Assembly (NCBI GenBank): GCA_020631735.1
Contig: CM036197.1
Coordinates: 44,005,880 to 44,069,879 of the forward strand
From: Saccharum officinarum
Taxonomy: Eukaryota; Streptophyta; Magnoliopsida; Poales; Poaceae
Length of the DNA stretch: 64,000 bases
Direction of reading: 5' to 3'
The notes under the pieces were generated by a model. It searched no databases, was not told the DNA's origin, and saw nothing but the letters and a program-made list of their open reading frames with translations. Positions 35,351-45,013 of the stretch are shown in pieces. Each line of letters starts with the position of its first letter. Position 1 is the first letter of the stretch. The position numbers were made by a program, and so were the translations under genes.

Positions 35351-35802
35351 TAGATAAGTTGGTGTGTATAATCCCCATACCATTTATATATGTTAATAAT
35401 TCTACAAAATGATCTACTGATTTCTCTTTGGATATCATCTTATTTTCAACGACGGCGCAAGAAGTTTAAACATTGAAGGTTGTTAGACATGGAGATCGTC
35501 GCACTGCAATCGGAGCTGGCATCCTTCATTTTAGCCAAGGTATTGCACAAAGATGGACTATTTTCCATTGCACAGTCCGAGAGGTACAAGAACCAGTATG
35601 GGCCAGAACGGATCGCTAGACTATTGTAATTTTTTTTAAATTTGATGGATCGAGTTGTTCATATGAACATTTGAATTGTAACCGTAACATGTGTAATGTT
35701 TAATGTTGATGGACTTGTCGTCTAGGTAGCGGATATATTGTGAAACCTGATTCCCCAATAAATAAATAAATAAATTATAAAACAAAAAAATACGAGCGAG
35801 CC
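35351..35802 (+). other. CACTA 3' noncoding stretch
   Basis: Residual coding-like DNA to about 35640 (HRWTIFHCTVREVQEPVWAR-like in one frame), then AT-rich sequence with a short AAAT microsatellite at about 35757-35776. No separate gene. Confidence 0.5.
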
Positions 35803-36208
35803 TCACTGCCGGTTAGCTCAAAGCCGGCAGTGATGGTGAAGAAGACAGTGCCTGTTTGAGTGTCAAACCGACAGTGTTAGCGAAGCAATCACTGTCGGTT
35901 AGAATTAAAAACCGGTAGTGTTAGTAAAGTAATTACTGTCGGTTACCAGCACAAACCGGTAGTGTTAGTGAAGCAATCACTGTCGGTTATAACTTCAAAC
36001 CGACAGTGATTTCTCAACTAACATAGCCGATCAAGCCAAGACCCAACAATGTTAACTTAAATAACACTGTCGGTTGGTGCTTCAAACCGGCAGTGTTGTG
36101 GATAAACCACACTGTTGGTTTTGCCTTCGAACGACAGTGTATATTTCCTTTCACTATCGGGTTGGACGAACCGGCAGTGATGTGTACCCCACATCACTGC
36201 CAGTATGG
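35803..36208. promoter_or_regulatory. CACTA subterminal repeat array
   Basis: About 17 copies of CACTGTCGGTT or its inverse AACCGRCAGTG, in alternating orientation every 15-35 bases (for example near 35808, 35823, 35868, 35890, 35911, 35965, 36066, 36092, 36170). Such subterminal repeats bind the element's own DNA-binding protein in En/Spm. Three more copies lie beyond the Copia insertion at 47283-47339. Confidence 0.85.
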
Positions 36209-36213
36209 TACTG
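36209..36213. repeat. Target-site duplication TACTG, left
   Basis: TACTG precedes the Copia LTR start TGAAAG and is repeated directly after the 3' LTR at 47282-47286. Confidence 0.95.
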
Positions 36214-36994
36214 TGAAAGTCCCTAGTTTGGTTTTGGCTAATTGATGAAACCTAGGACTAACCTTTGTATCTAAGTGGATGATTTAGATAAAGGTGGTCA
36301 TTGCATATGAGACATGACATTGACTCATGTGACCAAGATGATGAAGACCAAGATGAGGCTTGGCTCGATGGACCGGTTGTGAAGGTGAAGGGCAAGTCGA
36401 GGCTTCGAAGCGAGGGACCATGCGATGGTGAAGCTTGAGCGAGACTTGGCGCCGACGGACCGATGCAACGGTGAAGAGCAAGTGAAGTCAAGGTCGATGG
36501 ATCGAGACGGTCATGTGATGATATGAAGTGGATCATATCATTTGGAGAAACAAAATGGGCTCAAGGCAAAGGTATAACCATAGGGCCATTTTGTGTTACA
36601 CTCAAGACACCATAGAGGGTGTGAGTGGTTTAGGATCGATAGCCGAACTATTAAGAGGGGAAGTCTTATCGGTTATTCGATGCACGGGTGCCACTAGGTG
36701 AATTCATGAAGTGCATTGCATGTAGGGCCTAGTGAGCTAATTGAAAACCTTTGAAAATGATTGAGAAAATGCTAACACACAAGCACATGGAGATGTACAC
36801 TTGATGGTGTTGGCACATTTGCAAAGGTGGCGTTGGTCACGCTGTGGTTTGCGGGTAGAAAGGGGTTTGGGTTCCTCTCTCCCTCCTGCCGAGCGTGCGA
36901 GCGCGGGATTCAGGCGATTTCGGAGAAGTGAAATGCCTATTTTCCATTGCGCCGGAAGTCGGAAAAGAAACGGAGGCGAACGCGGTCACGGAAG

Positions 36995-37505
36995 TGACTG
37001 GACGGTGCACCGGACGCCGCACCGGACGCTGCACCGGACGCGGTCACTGTGGACCGGCGCGTCCGGTCAGTGCAGCGCGGGCATCAGGCGCGCGGGCTAG
37101 GGTTTGACACCGGCGCGTCCGGTGACCCACGGGACCGGCGCGTCCGGTCTGGCGAACAGCGAGTCACGAAGTCATCGGACGCGGTGCGCGTCCGGTGACA
37201 CACCATCGGACGCGTCCGGTGGTCTCGGGCGCTTACTGGACTCGCACCGGACGCGGGTACTGTGGCGTCCGGTGGTTGCGAGGAGCGCGTCCGGTGATGT
37301 CTTCGCGCGCGCGGGAACTGTGCGCACCGGTGCGTCCGGTGGTTCGCAACAGCGCGTCCGGTGTGTCGTTTGACCGTTGGCGCGCAGTGACCGTTGGAAG
37401 ATCTAACGGACGAATTTGAATTTCGTGAACACGTGGACGTCGTAGGGACACCGGACGCGGTTGAGCGCGTCCGGTCTGTTACCACCGGTGCGTCCGGTGG
37501 TCCCG
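36995..37505. promoter_or_regulatory. Cluster of CACCGGAC/GTCCGGTG palindromic motifs in 5' LTR
   Basis: At least a dozen copies of CACCGGAC-type or GTCCGGT-type half-sites, several paired as palindromes (for example TCGGACGCGTCCGGT near 37207 and CACCGGTGCGTCCGGTGG near 37325 and 37484). They lie just upstream of the TATA-like CTTATAAATA at 37550. I recall palindromes of this kind as a hallmark of Sirevirus LTRs. The same cluster is at about 45795-46305. Confidence 0.7.
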
Positions 37506-37550
37506 CGAAAATCGTGAGTGGAGTTGTAACGGCTCTATTTGGATGGGTTG

Positions 37551-37559
37551 CTTATAAAT
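37551..37559 (+). promoter_or_regulatory. TATA box of 5' LTR
   Basis: GCTTATAAATACTC lies about 45 bases after the last palindromic motif and 930 bases before the LTR end, an expected place for the Copia core promoter. The 3' LTR has the same box near 46351. Confidence 0.6.
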
Positions 37560-38483
37560 ACTCGTTGGCCGGCCCTTGGGGAGGTGGCTTGCTATTTCTA
37601 ACATACTTGTGCATCCTTTGAGCTAGAACAACTCCTCCCACTCATCTCTCTTGCTTGATTGCAAATCAAAAGTGAGATTGAGTGATCCCAAAGTGCATTG
37701 CATAGCTTGAGGGCATCTAGTGGCACTTGTGGGTGGTTTGGCCAGTGGATTTCTTGTTACTCTTGGAGAGTACTGCTCCTAGCCGGCTTGAAGATTGTTG
37801 GAGGCGTTGGCAAGAGAAGGTGATTGTTCTTGGCCACCTCCGGTTGATTGTAAGAGGTTCGTGTGCTTTCCTCGGCGGAGTGCCAAAAGCAACTCTATTA
37901 CATTGCGCGTGTCATTGAGTTACCTCACTTGAGAGTGGAGTCTTGCGGTGCCTTGCGGGGCGTGCCTTGAGGGGCAAGTGACTTGAGGGTCACACCGAGG
38001 AACCATCTAAGTGTTGGTCGACACAACCGGTGACGTAGCTTGTCGGTGCACAAGTGAACACCGGGTGAACAAAAATATTGTGTCTCTTGTCTCCCGGTGA
38101 TTGGTCTACATATTGTGTTGTTGTCAATATTAATTGATTGTATATCATCTTGGTGATTGGCAACATCTTCACTCCACCGTCGGTATAAGATTCACAATCC
38201 TATCTCTTGCACTTATCTTTACTAGATTATCTTGTGTTGCTCTAGTAGTAGCTTGACTAGTAGTGTTGTTAGCTTGTTCTCTAGTGTAAATTTAGTGACA
38301 TAGCACTTGTGTGAACTAGAGATCATAATCTACTAGACTTGTGGATAGGAGGCTTGCATCACAACCTTTGGCTAAGCAAAACTCGCTTTACGCCGTTTGT
38401 TATTCTAACAAGTTTGCTTAGTGGTGATTGTAGAATTTTTATAGGCTATTCACCCCCCCTCTAGCCATCTAGGACCTTACAAG

Positions 38484-38495
38484 TGGTATCGGAGC
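38484..38495 (+). promoter_or_regulatory. Primer-binding site (initiator Met tRNA)
   Basis: TGGTATCGGAGC begins two bases after the LTR end and matches the usual TGGTATCAGAGC at 11 of 12 positions. Confidence 0.9.
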
Positions 38496-38541
38496 CGTGG
38501 TCACCGTTTTAATCAAGGCTTAACATCCTTCGGTGTGAAAA

Positions 38542-40606
38542 ATGGCTCAAATTGTGTTCAATAATGTTGGGGGCAAGCCACCGTTCTTTGATGGTGTTAG
38601 TTCTTTTGCTCATTGGAAGAGAAAAATGACAATGTACCTTGGTTCTATTCATGAAAGAGTTTTACAAGTCACCGAGAATGACTTTGCTATAATTGATCCC
38701 GATCATCTCACCGATGAAGATAGAGCAAATAGAACATGCAATAGAATGGCTCTCAATACACTTTACCATGGTATTGACACAAAGTATTTGAGGGCATCAA
38801 GGACTTAGAATTGGCATATGAAGTATGGACAAGGTTGAGTGAAACATATGAGGGCACTAAGGTTGTAAAGAGTGCCAAGCTATATGGGCTCAAAAGTGAG
38901 TTTGAGAACTTCAAGAAAAAGGATGATGAAACAATCATTGAAATGTTTCATAGATTGCAAGTGATAGTCAATGATCTCAAGAGCTTAGGGCACAAGACTC
39001 AAGATCAAGATTTTTGTCACAAGTTCTTATTGAGCTTACCTAGAAGATTCAAGATGTTGATCATGATGTTACAAAGAGATGGGCTTGAAACAATGAAGCC
39101 TAATGATTTGCTTGGTGAAGTATTGACCTATGACAAATATGATCAAGATGTTGATGACAAGGAGAAGGTGGAAGATGAGAAGAAGAAGAAGACCGTGGCA
39201 TTCAAGGCCACCTCCTCCAAGGGCAAAGCTACCATCATTGAAGAAGAAGAAGACAATGATGAAGATGAAGATTATGAAATTGATGATGAGGCATTTGCTT
39301 TTGTAGTCAAGAAAATGGGTCACATGTTCATTAAGAGAAGAGGGTTCAAAAAGAGAAATGACAATTTCAAGAGCAATGAGCAACAAAGGAAGTGCTTCAA
39401 TTGTGAGAGCACCGAACATCTTCAAGTCGATTGTCCCTATGACAAGAAGAAAAACAACAAGAGGGGCAAGTTTGAGAAGAAAAAGAAAGAAGCCAAGATA
39501 ACATTCAAGAAAGGCAAGAATGGAGTCTATATGGCCACTTGGGAAAGTGATGATGATGATGAAGAAGAAGAATCATCCAACAAGGCTTTTGCTTCCATTG
39601 CTATCAACAAGAAGCCTTCACTATTTGATTCATCCTCTTCGTGCTTCATGGCCAAAGAAGCTAAGGTATTATATGATGAAAGTGATGATGAAAGTGAAAT
39701 GGAATATGTTCATGATAGTGATAATGATAAATATGATAATGAAAATGATGATGATGATGAACCAACTAAAGAACAACTATATGACTTGTTGCAACAAACT
39801 AGAGACATAGCTATTGCCAAGAACAAGGAGTGCAAGAAGCTTTCAATGAAAGTAGCAATACTTGAGAAAGTTCTTGGTGAGCTTAAGACCACTCATGAGA
39901 GTCTAGTGGAAGACCATGAGGATCTTGGTAAGGCTCATTCCAAGCTTGAAAAGGCTCACTCATTGCTACTTGAGCAACAAGCAAAGAAGGAGGTTGTTGT
40001 ATCATGTGATATAGGTGTTACATGTGATATAATTGATGAATCTCTTTATAAACCTATCATCATGACAAATGCTAACCCTTCTGTAGCTCTTCATCCACCA
40101 CCACCAACTCTACCTCCACTACTAGTGATGGTTTCACTTGTGATACCTCACTAATGGTTGAGAATGAGACTCTCAAGAGAGAGGTGGATGAGCTCACTCA
40201 CGCCCTAGGCAAGGCCTATGGTGGTGAGGCCCGCTTGCTTAAGTGCTTGGGTAGCCAAAGGTTCTCTCTTAACAAAGAGGGATTGGGCTACACCCCCAAG
40301 AAAGGCAAGTCGGCCTTTGCAACTCCAAAGCCTAGCTTTGTGAAGAGCAATGGTCGGTTTTGCAATAGATGCAAGCAAGTTGGGCACCTAGAGCATAATT
40401 GCAATAAAAAGAACCAAAGCAAGAAATTTGTTAATGCTATACCTTTTGATTCTTGCTATGTGCTTACCAAAGGTGTGAAGGGTGTGCAAGCTAAGTTTGT
40501 TGGTACACCAATTGTGGGCCCAAAGAAGAAGGCTATTTGGGTACCAAAGAGCTTAGTTACTAACCTACAAGGACCCAAGCAAAAATGGGTACCTAAGCTT
40601 CATTGA
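38542..40606 (+). pseudogene. gag: Copia gag with two one-base frameshifts
   Basis: Starts at the ATG at 38542 (MAQIVFNNVGG), 47 bases after the primer-binding site. The N-terminal capsid part has HWKRKMTMYLGS. A one-base loss near 38783 forces a stop at 38806, while the same protein continues in the next frame from about 38790 (ELAYEVWTRLSETYEG). A second one-base loss near 40080 shifts it again; it continues to the stop at 40604. Two CCHC knuckles are present: CFNCESTEHLQVDC (near 39394) and CNRCKQVGHLEHNC (near 40361), separated by a long acidic segment and a coiled coil (about 39760-39980). pol is intact and the LTRs nearly identical, so the shifts could be base-call errors or very recent mutations. 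Confidence 0.88.
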
Positions 40607-40617
40607 TTTGCTTGTAG

Positions 40618-43600
40618 GTCAATTACAAAGCCGGAGGAAGGCATTGGATTATTGATAGTGGGTGCACTCAACACATGACCGGTACATCAAGAATGTTTGA
40701 TTCAATCAATGACAATGATAGTGGTGTTGATTCTATCACATTTGGCAATAACAAGAAAGGCAAGGTTATTGGCTTGGGCAAGATTGCAATATCAAATGAC
40801 ATGAGTATCTCAAATGTGTTGCTAGTTGAAAGTTTGGATTTCAATCTTCTATCCGTGGCACAAATATGTGATCTAGGCTACAAATGCATCTTTGGGGTTG
40901 ATGATGTGGAAGTTATTAGTGTGGATGGTTCAAATGTGGCATTCAAGGGCTTTAGATATGAGAATCTCTACCTAGTTGACTTCAATGCTAGAGAAACTTC
41001 TTTGACAACTTGCTTAGTCTCCAAATCAAGCATGGGTTGGCTTTGGCATAGAAGGCTTGGTCATGTTGGCATGAAACAATTGAAGAAGCTTACAACTCAC
41101 AATCTTGTCAATGGTTTGAAAGATGTTGAATTTGAGAAGAATAAGCTTTGTAGTGCATGTCAAGCCGGAAAGCAAGTTGGAAGCTCACATCCAAAGAAGA
41201 GTACAATGAGCACATGCAAAGCATTTGAGTTGATGCACATGGATCTATTTGGACCAACAACATATACAAGCATAGGCGGCAACAAGTATGGCTTTGTCAT
41301 AGTGGATGACTTCACAAGATTCACATGGGTATTCTTTCTTAGTGACAAAAGTGAAGTGTTTGACACCTTCAAGACATTTCTCACTAGAGTTCACAATGAG
41401 TTTGAGATTAGAATCAAGAAAGTGAGAAGTGACAATGGAAGTGAGTTCAAGAATACAAGAATTGAAGAACTTTGTGATCATTATGGTATTGGACATCAAT
41501 TCTCGGCCAAGTACACTCCACAATCAAATGGCCTAGTTGAGAGGAAGAATAGAACATTGCTTGATATGGCTAGATCAATGCTTCATGAGTACAATGTGAG
41601 TCAATCATTTTGGGATGAAGCAATCAATACCGCTTGCTACTACATCAATAGACTATATTGTCATCCATTGCTAGAGAAGACCCCATATGAGTTACTTCAT
41701 GGAAGAAAGCCCAATATTTCTTACTTTAGGGTGTTTGGTTGCAAATGCTATATCTTGAAGAAGGGCACTAGATTGGGAAAGTTTGACAAGAGATGTGATG
41801 AGGGGTTCCTACTTGGTTATTCAACTACAAGCAAAGCTTATAGAGTTTGGAACAACTCAAGTGGCATTCTAGAAGAAGTCCATGATGTGCAATTTGATGA
41901 AACCAATGGGTCACAAGATGAAGAAGAGAATCTAGATGATGTTGGTGGAACTCTATTGGTGGAAGCAATGAAGAACATGGACATTGGGGACATTAGAGCA
42001 AAGCAAGTAATTGATATTCAAGATGATGATAAAGATCAAGTGCTCAATTCTCCATTCAAGCTAGCTAGTGACTCTCAAGTGCAAGATCATGGTGCTAGTT
42101 CATCTCATCAAGATACATCAAGTGATCAACCAAGCTCAAGCAATCAAGTGCAAGTACTCCAACCACAACATGTTGCAAGAGATCACCCCATTGATAGTGT
42201 TATTGGTGATATTAGAAGTGGTGTGCAAACAAGATCAAGATTGACTATGTTTTGTGAGCATGCATCATTTGTGTCAACCATAGAACCAAAGAAGATAGAA
42301 GAAGCTTTGAGGGATGCCGATTGGATCATGGCTATGCAAGAAGAGCTTAACAATTTCACAAGAAATGATGTTTGGGAATTGGTAGAAAGGCCAAATGACT
42401 ACAATGTGATTGGAACCAAGTGGGTGTTCAAAAACAAGCAAGATCAAGATGGCATTGTAGTGAGAAACAAAGCAAGACTAGTTGCTCAAGGTTACACTCA
42501 AGTTGAAGGTCTTGACTATGATGAGACATATGCTCCCGTGGCAAGATTGGAGGCAATAAGGATTCTATTGGCTTATGCTTGTGCACACAATATCAAACTA
42601 TATCAAATGGATGTCAAAAGTGCATTTCTCAATGGGATCATCAATGAGTTAGTATTTGTTGAGCAACCGCCCGGATTTGAAGATGACAAGAAACCCAACC
42701 ATGTGTACAAGTTGAAGAAGGCTTTATATGGCTTAAAGCAAGCACCTAGAGCATGGTATGAGAGGCTAAGGGATTTCCTTCTCTCTAAGGGATTCAAGAT
42801 GGGCAAGGTTGATACAACTCTATTCACCAAGAAGATTGGAAATGATCTATTCATAGTGCAAATATATGTTGATGACATCATCTTTGGATCAACCGATCAA
42901 GCTTATTGTGAAGAATTTGGTGCTATGATGGCCAAAGAGTTTGAAATGTCTATGATTGGTGAACTTAGCTACTTCCTTGGTCTCCAAGTCAAGCAATTGA
43001 AGAATGGGACATTTGTGAGTCAAGGGAAATACATAAGGGACATGTTGAAGAAGTTTGGAATGCAAGATGCAAAGCCAATTTCAACTCCAATGGGTACAAA
43101 TGGCAATTTGGATAGTGATCTTGATGGCAAAATGGTGAATCAAAAGGAATATCGGTCTTTGATTGGAAGTCTACTCTATGTCACCGCATCAAGGCCGGAT
43201 GTCATGTTTAGTGTTTGCATGTGTGCTAGATATCAAGCCTCACCTAGAGAGAGTCATCTCACGGCCGCAAAGAGAATATTGAGGTACTTGAAGCAAACAA
43301 GAGATGTTGGACTATGGTATCCCAAGGGGTCAAAGTTTGAATTGATTGGATATTCGGACTCCGACTATGGGGGTTGCAAGATCAATAGAAAGAGCACAAG
43401 TGGCACATGTCAATTACTTGGAAGATCACTTGTGTCATGGTCCTCAAAGAAACAAAATAGTGTGGCAATCTCTACCGCCGAAGCCGAATATGTGAGTGCG
43501 GGGAGTTGTTGTGCACAATTGCTATGGATGAAATCAACTTTGAAGGATTATGGCCTCAACTTCAAGAATGTGCCGTTGCTATGTGATAATGAGAGTGCAA

Positions 43601-43818
43601 TCAAGATGATACAAAACCCGGTTCAACATGGAAGAACAAAGCATATTGACATAAGACATCATTTCATTAGAGATCATCAACAAAAGGGAGATATTGCCAT
43701 TGAAAGTGTTGGCACCGATGATCAACTTGCCGATATTCTCACTAAGCCACTTGATGAAAAGAGGTTTTGCAAGCTAAGGAATGAATTGAACATTCTTGAT
43801 TTCTCAAACATGAGTTGA
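40618..43818 (+). CDS. pol: Copia pol: protease, integrase, reverse transcriptase, RNase H
   Basis: Open from just after a TAG at about 40615. The first ATG (40675) lies inside the protease, so translation probably comes from gag by frameshift or read-through; pol is in the -1 frame relative to the last gag part. Protease motif IDSGCTQHM has its Asp codon at 40654. Counting from 40675: GAG-pre-integrase zinc finger H125, H130, C159, C162; integrase D190, D253, E289 (35-residue spacing); reverse transcriptase with YVDD at 731-734; RNase H from about 905 (GYSDSDYGG, STAEAEYVS, LLCDNESA) to the stop at 43816. The order integrase before RT defines Copia. No disruption is visible over 1047 codons. 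Confidence 0.95.
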   Translation, partial: VNYKAGGRHWIIDSGCTQHMTGTSRMFDSINDNDSGVDSITFGNNKKGKVIGLGKIAISNDMSISNVLLVESLDFNLLSVAQICDLGYKCIFGVDDVEVISVDGSNVAFKGFRYENLYLVDFNARETSLTTCLVSKSSMGWLWHRRLGHVGMKQLKKLTTHNLVNGLKDVEFEKNKLCSACQAGKQVGSSHPKKSTMSTCKAFELMHMDLFGPTTYTSIGGNKYGFVIVDDFTRFTWVFFLSDKSEVFDTFKTFLTRVHNEFEIRIKKVRSDNGSEFKNTRIEELCDHYGIGHQFSAKYTPQSNGLVERKNRTLLDMARSMLHEYNVSQSFWDEAINTACYYINRLYCHPLLEKTPYELLHGRKPNISYFRVFGCKCYILKKGTRLGKFDKRCDEGFLLGYSTTSKAYRVWNNSSGILEEVHDVQFDETNGSQDEEENLDDVGGTLLVEAMKNMDIGDIRAKQVIDIQDDDKDQVLNSPFKLASDSQVQDHGASSSHQDTSSDQPSSSNQVQVLQPQHVARDHPIDSVIGDIRSGVQTRSRLTMFCEHASFVSTIEPKKIEEALRDADWIMAMQEELNNFTRNDVWELVERPNDYNVIGTKWVFKNKQDQDGIVVRNKARLVAQGYTQVEGLDYDETYAPVARLEAIRILLAYACAHNIKLYQMDVKSAFLNGIINELVFVEQPPGFEDDKKPNHVYKLKKALYGLKQAPRAWYERLRDFLLSKGFKMGKVDTTLFTKKIGNDLFIVQIYVDDIIFGSTDQAYCEEFGAMMAKEFEMSMIGELSYFLGLQVKQLKNGTFVSQGKYIRDMLKKFGMQDAKPISTPMGTNGNLDSDLDGKMVNQKEYRSLIGSLLYVTASRPDVMFSVCMCARYQASPRESHLTAAKRILRYLKQTRDVGLWYPKGSKFELIGYSDSDYGGCKINRKSTSGTCQLLGRSLVSWSSKKQNSVAISTAEAEYVSAGSCCAQLLWMKSTLKDYGLNFKNVPLLCDNESAIKMIQNPVQHGRTKHIDIRHHFIRDHQQKGDIAIESVGTDDQLADILTKPLDEKRFCKLRNELNILDFSNMS

Positions 43819-45013
43819 ATGCACCCCACCCACTTATTGACATGCCTCTCCTTCGACATTGCAAGGTAAAATTGATTGACATGTCATTCATCCTATGCTA
43901 AGGACTTGCTAGAGCATGTAGACATAATAAGTGGTATGCATGAGCATTCATGATAAATCAAATGAATTTGATGGATATATGTTACCACTATTGCCTCTAT
44001 GTTTGTTTTGATCTAGTGGTGGCATATGACATGTTTGTGAGCTTGTAAACCTAGTGTTGAATCTAGAAGATTTGCTATAAGTGTTTAATTCAACATAGGC
44101 AAGATAACCCTTATTTTGAGGAGTGAAGAAGCTTGTCTTTGGTTCAAATCGAATTAAATATCTTTGGCAAGTATTCTAGGTTAAACCAAATTTGATAAAT
44201 TTTTTACCTTACATGTGGAATCGAATTAATTTCAAGCTACTCCATCAAACATTTTTTTCTTCTCTCCACAATTTGATCCCTTTTTGGGTAAGTTGTTGAC
44301 AAAGGGGGAGAGAAAAAGATGATTCAACTTGATAAAGGGGTAAATAAAATTTATGATGAGAAAAAGATGATTCAACTTGATAAAGGGGTAAATAAAATTT
44401 GTTGATACACACAAGTAGGGGGAGCAAGCTCATAAACAAAGTTGTTGCATTTGTTTGTGCATTCTCATATGACTTGCTCATTGCACATGTATTTAAATTC
44501 AATATACATGCTTGTGTGGTGCAATGCTAGTATAGAAATTGGATGATGAAATGATCTACTAGCATGCATAGGAATAGTTTATATGTGGTATCTAGACTTG
44601 CCTAAAGTCTTACAAGTGGTTAGCTTTACAAGTAGTCCAAGAACCTTTGCATATAATGTTGATCTCACGGGGTTCTTGAGTTTTGATGGATGTCTAGTTA
44701 CTTCATGATGCTAAGGATGGTGTAAAAGGCAACTCCGATTGGTATCACGCTTCAAAGGTCCATTTCTTACACCTTAGCATCATTTTGGTAGAATTACTCT
44801 CCCAACACTTCTATCTATGCATATGTGCAAAGCTTTCAATCCAAACTCTATGCACATATGTAGGGGGAGCTAATGCTACCAAAACCGAGCTTGTGATAAT
44901 TGTCCAAACTTTACTTATGAGCAAAATGATTGGACAAGTATGACAAGTTCAAAACTTTTATTATCAAAATCATCTTTGTGAGGGTTGTCATCAATTACCA
45001 AAAAGGGGGAGAT
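43819..45013 (+). other. Copia 3' noncoding region with multiple polypurine tracts
   Basis: No envelope-like frame is visible. AGGGGGAG-type tracts occur near 44303 (AAAGGGGGAGAG), 44417 (GTAGGGGGAGC), 44861 (GTAGGGGGAGC) and 45002 (AAAAGGGGGAGAT). The last abuts the 3' LTR and should be the functional primer. Multiple polypurine tracts upstream of the 3' LTR are, as I recall, typical of Sireviruses. Confidence 0.75.
44312..44400 (+). repeat. 48-bp tandem duplication
   Basis: Unit 1 is 44312-44359 and unit 2 starts at 44360 and matches over 41 bases (GAAAAAGATGATTCAACTTG followed by ATAAAGGGGTAAATAAAATTT). The units are identical where they overlap. Confidence 0.9.

Larger units (their letters stand above)
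36214..38481 (+). repeat. 5' LTR of Copia element
   Basis: Begins TGAAAGTCCCTAG and ends ACCTTACA; same length and nearly the same sequence as 45014-47281. Differences noted: GGGGAGG/GGGAGG near 37581, A/G near 37744, T/C and A/G near 37773-37792, and one C in the run near 38455. Confidence 0.95.

Noticed and set aside
35803..36208. CRISPR-like array
   Set aside because: The motifs alternate in orientation with uneven spacing, and the genome is plant; they are CACTA subterminal repeats.
37084..37485. 133-codon minus-strand frame in the Copia LTR (same at 45884-46285)
   Set aside because: It arises from the palindromic CCGGAC cluster; being in both LTRs only reflects LTR identity.
43819..45013. 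Envelope-like gene between Copia pol and 3' LTR
   Set aside because: Some Sireviruses have one, but here only short frames occur and no signal peptide or membrane segment is convincing.
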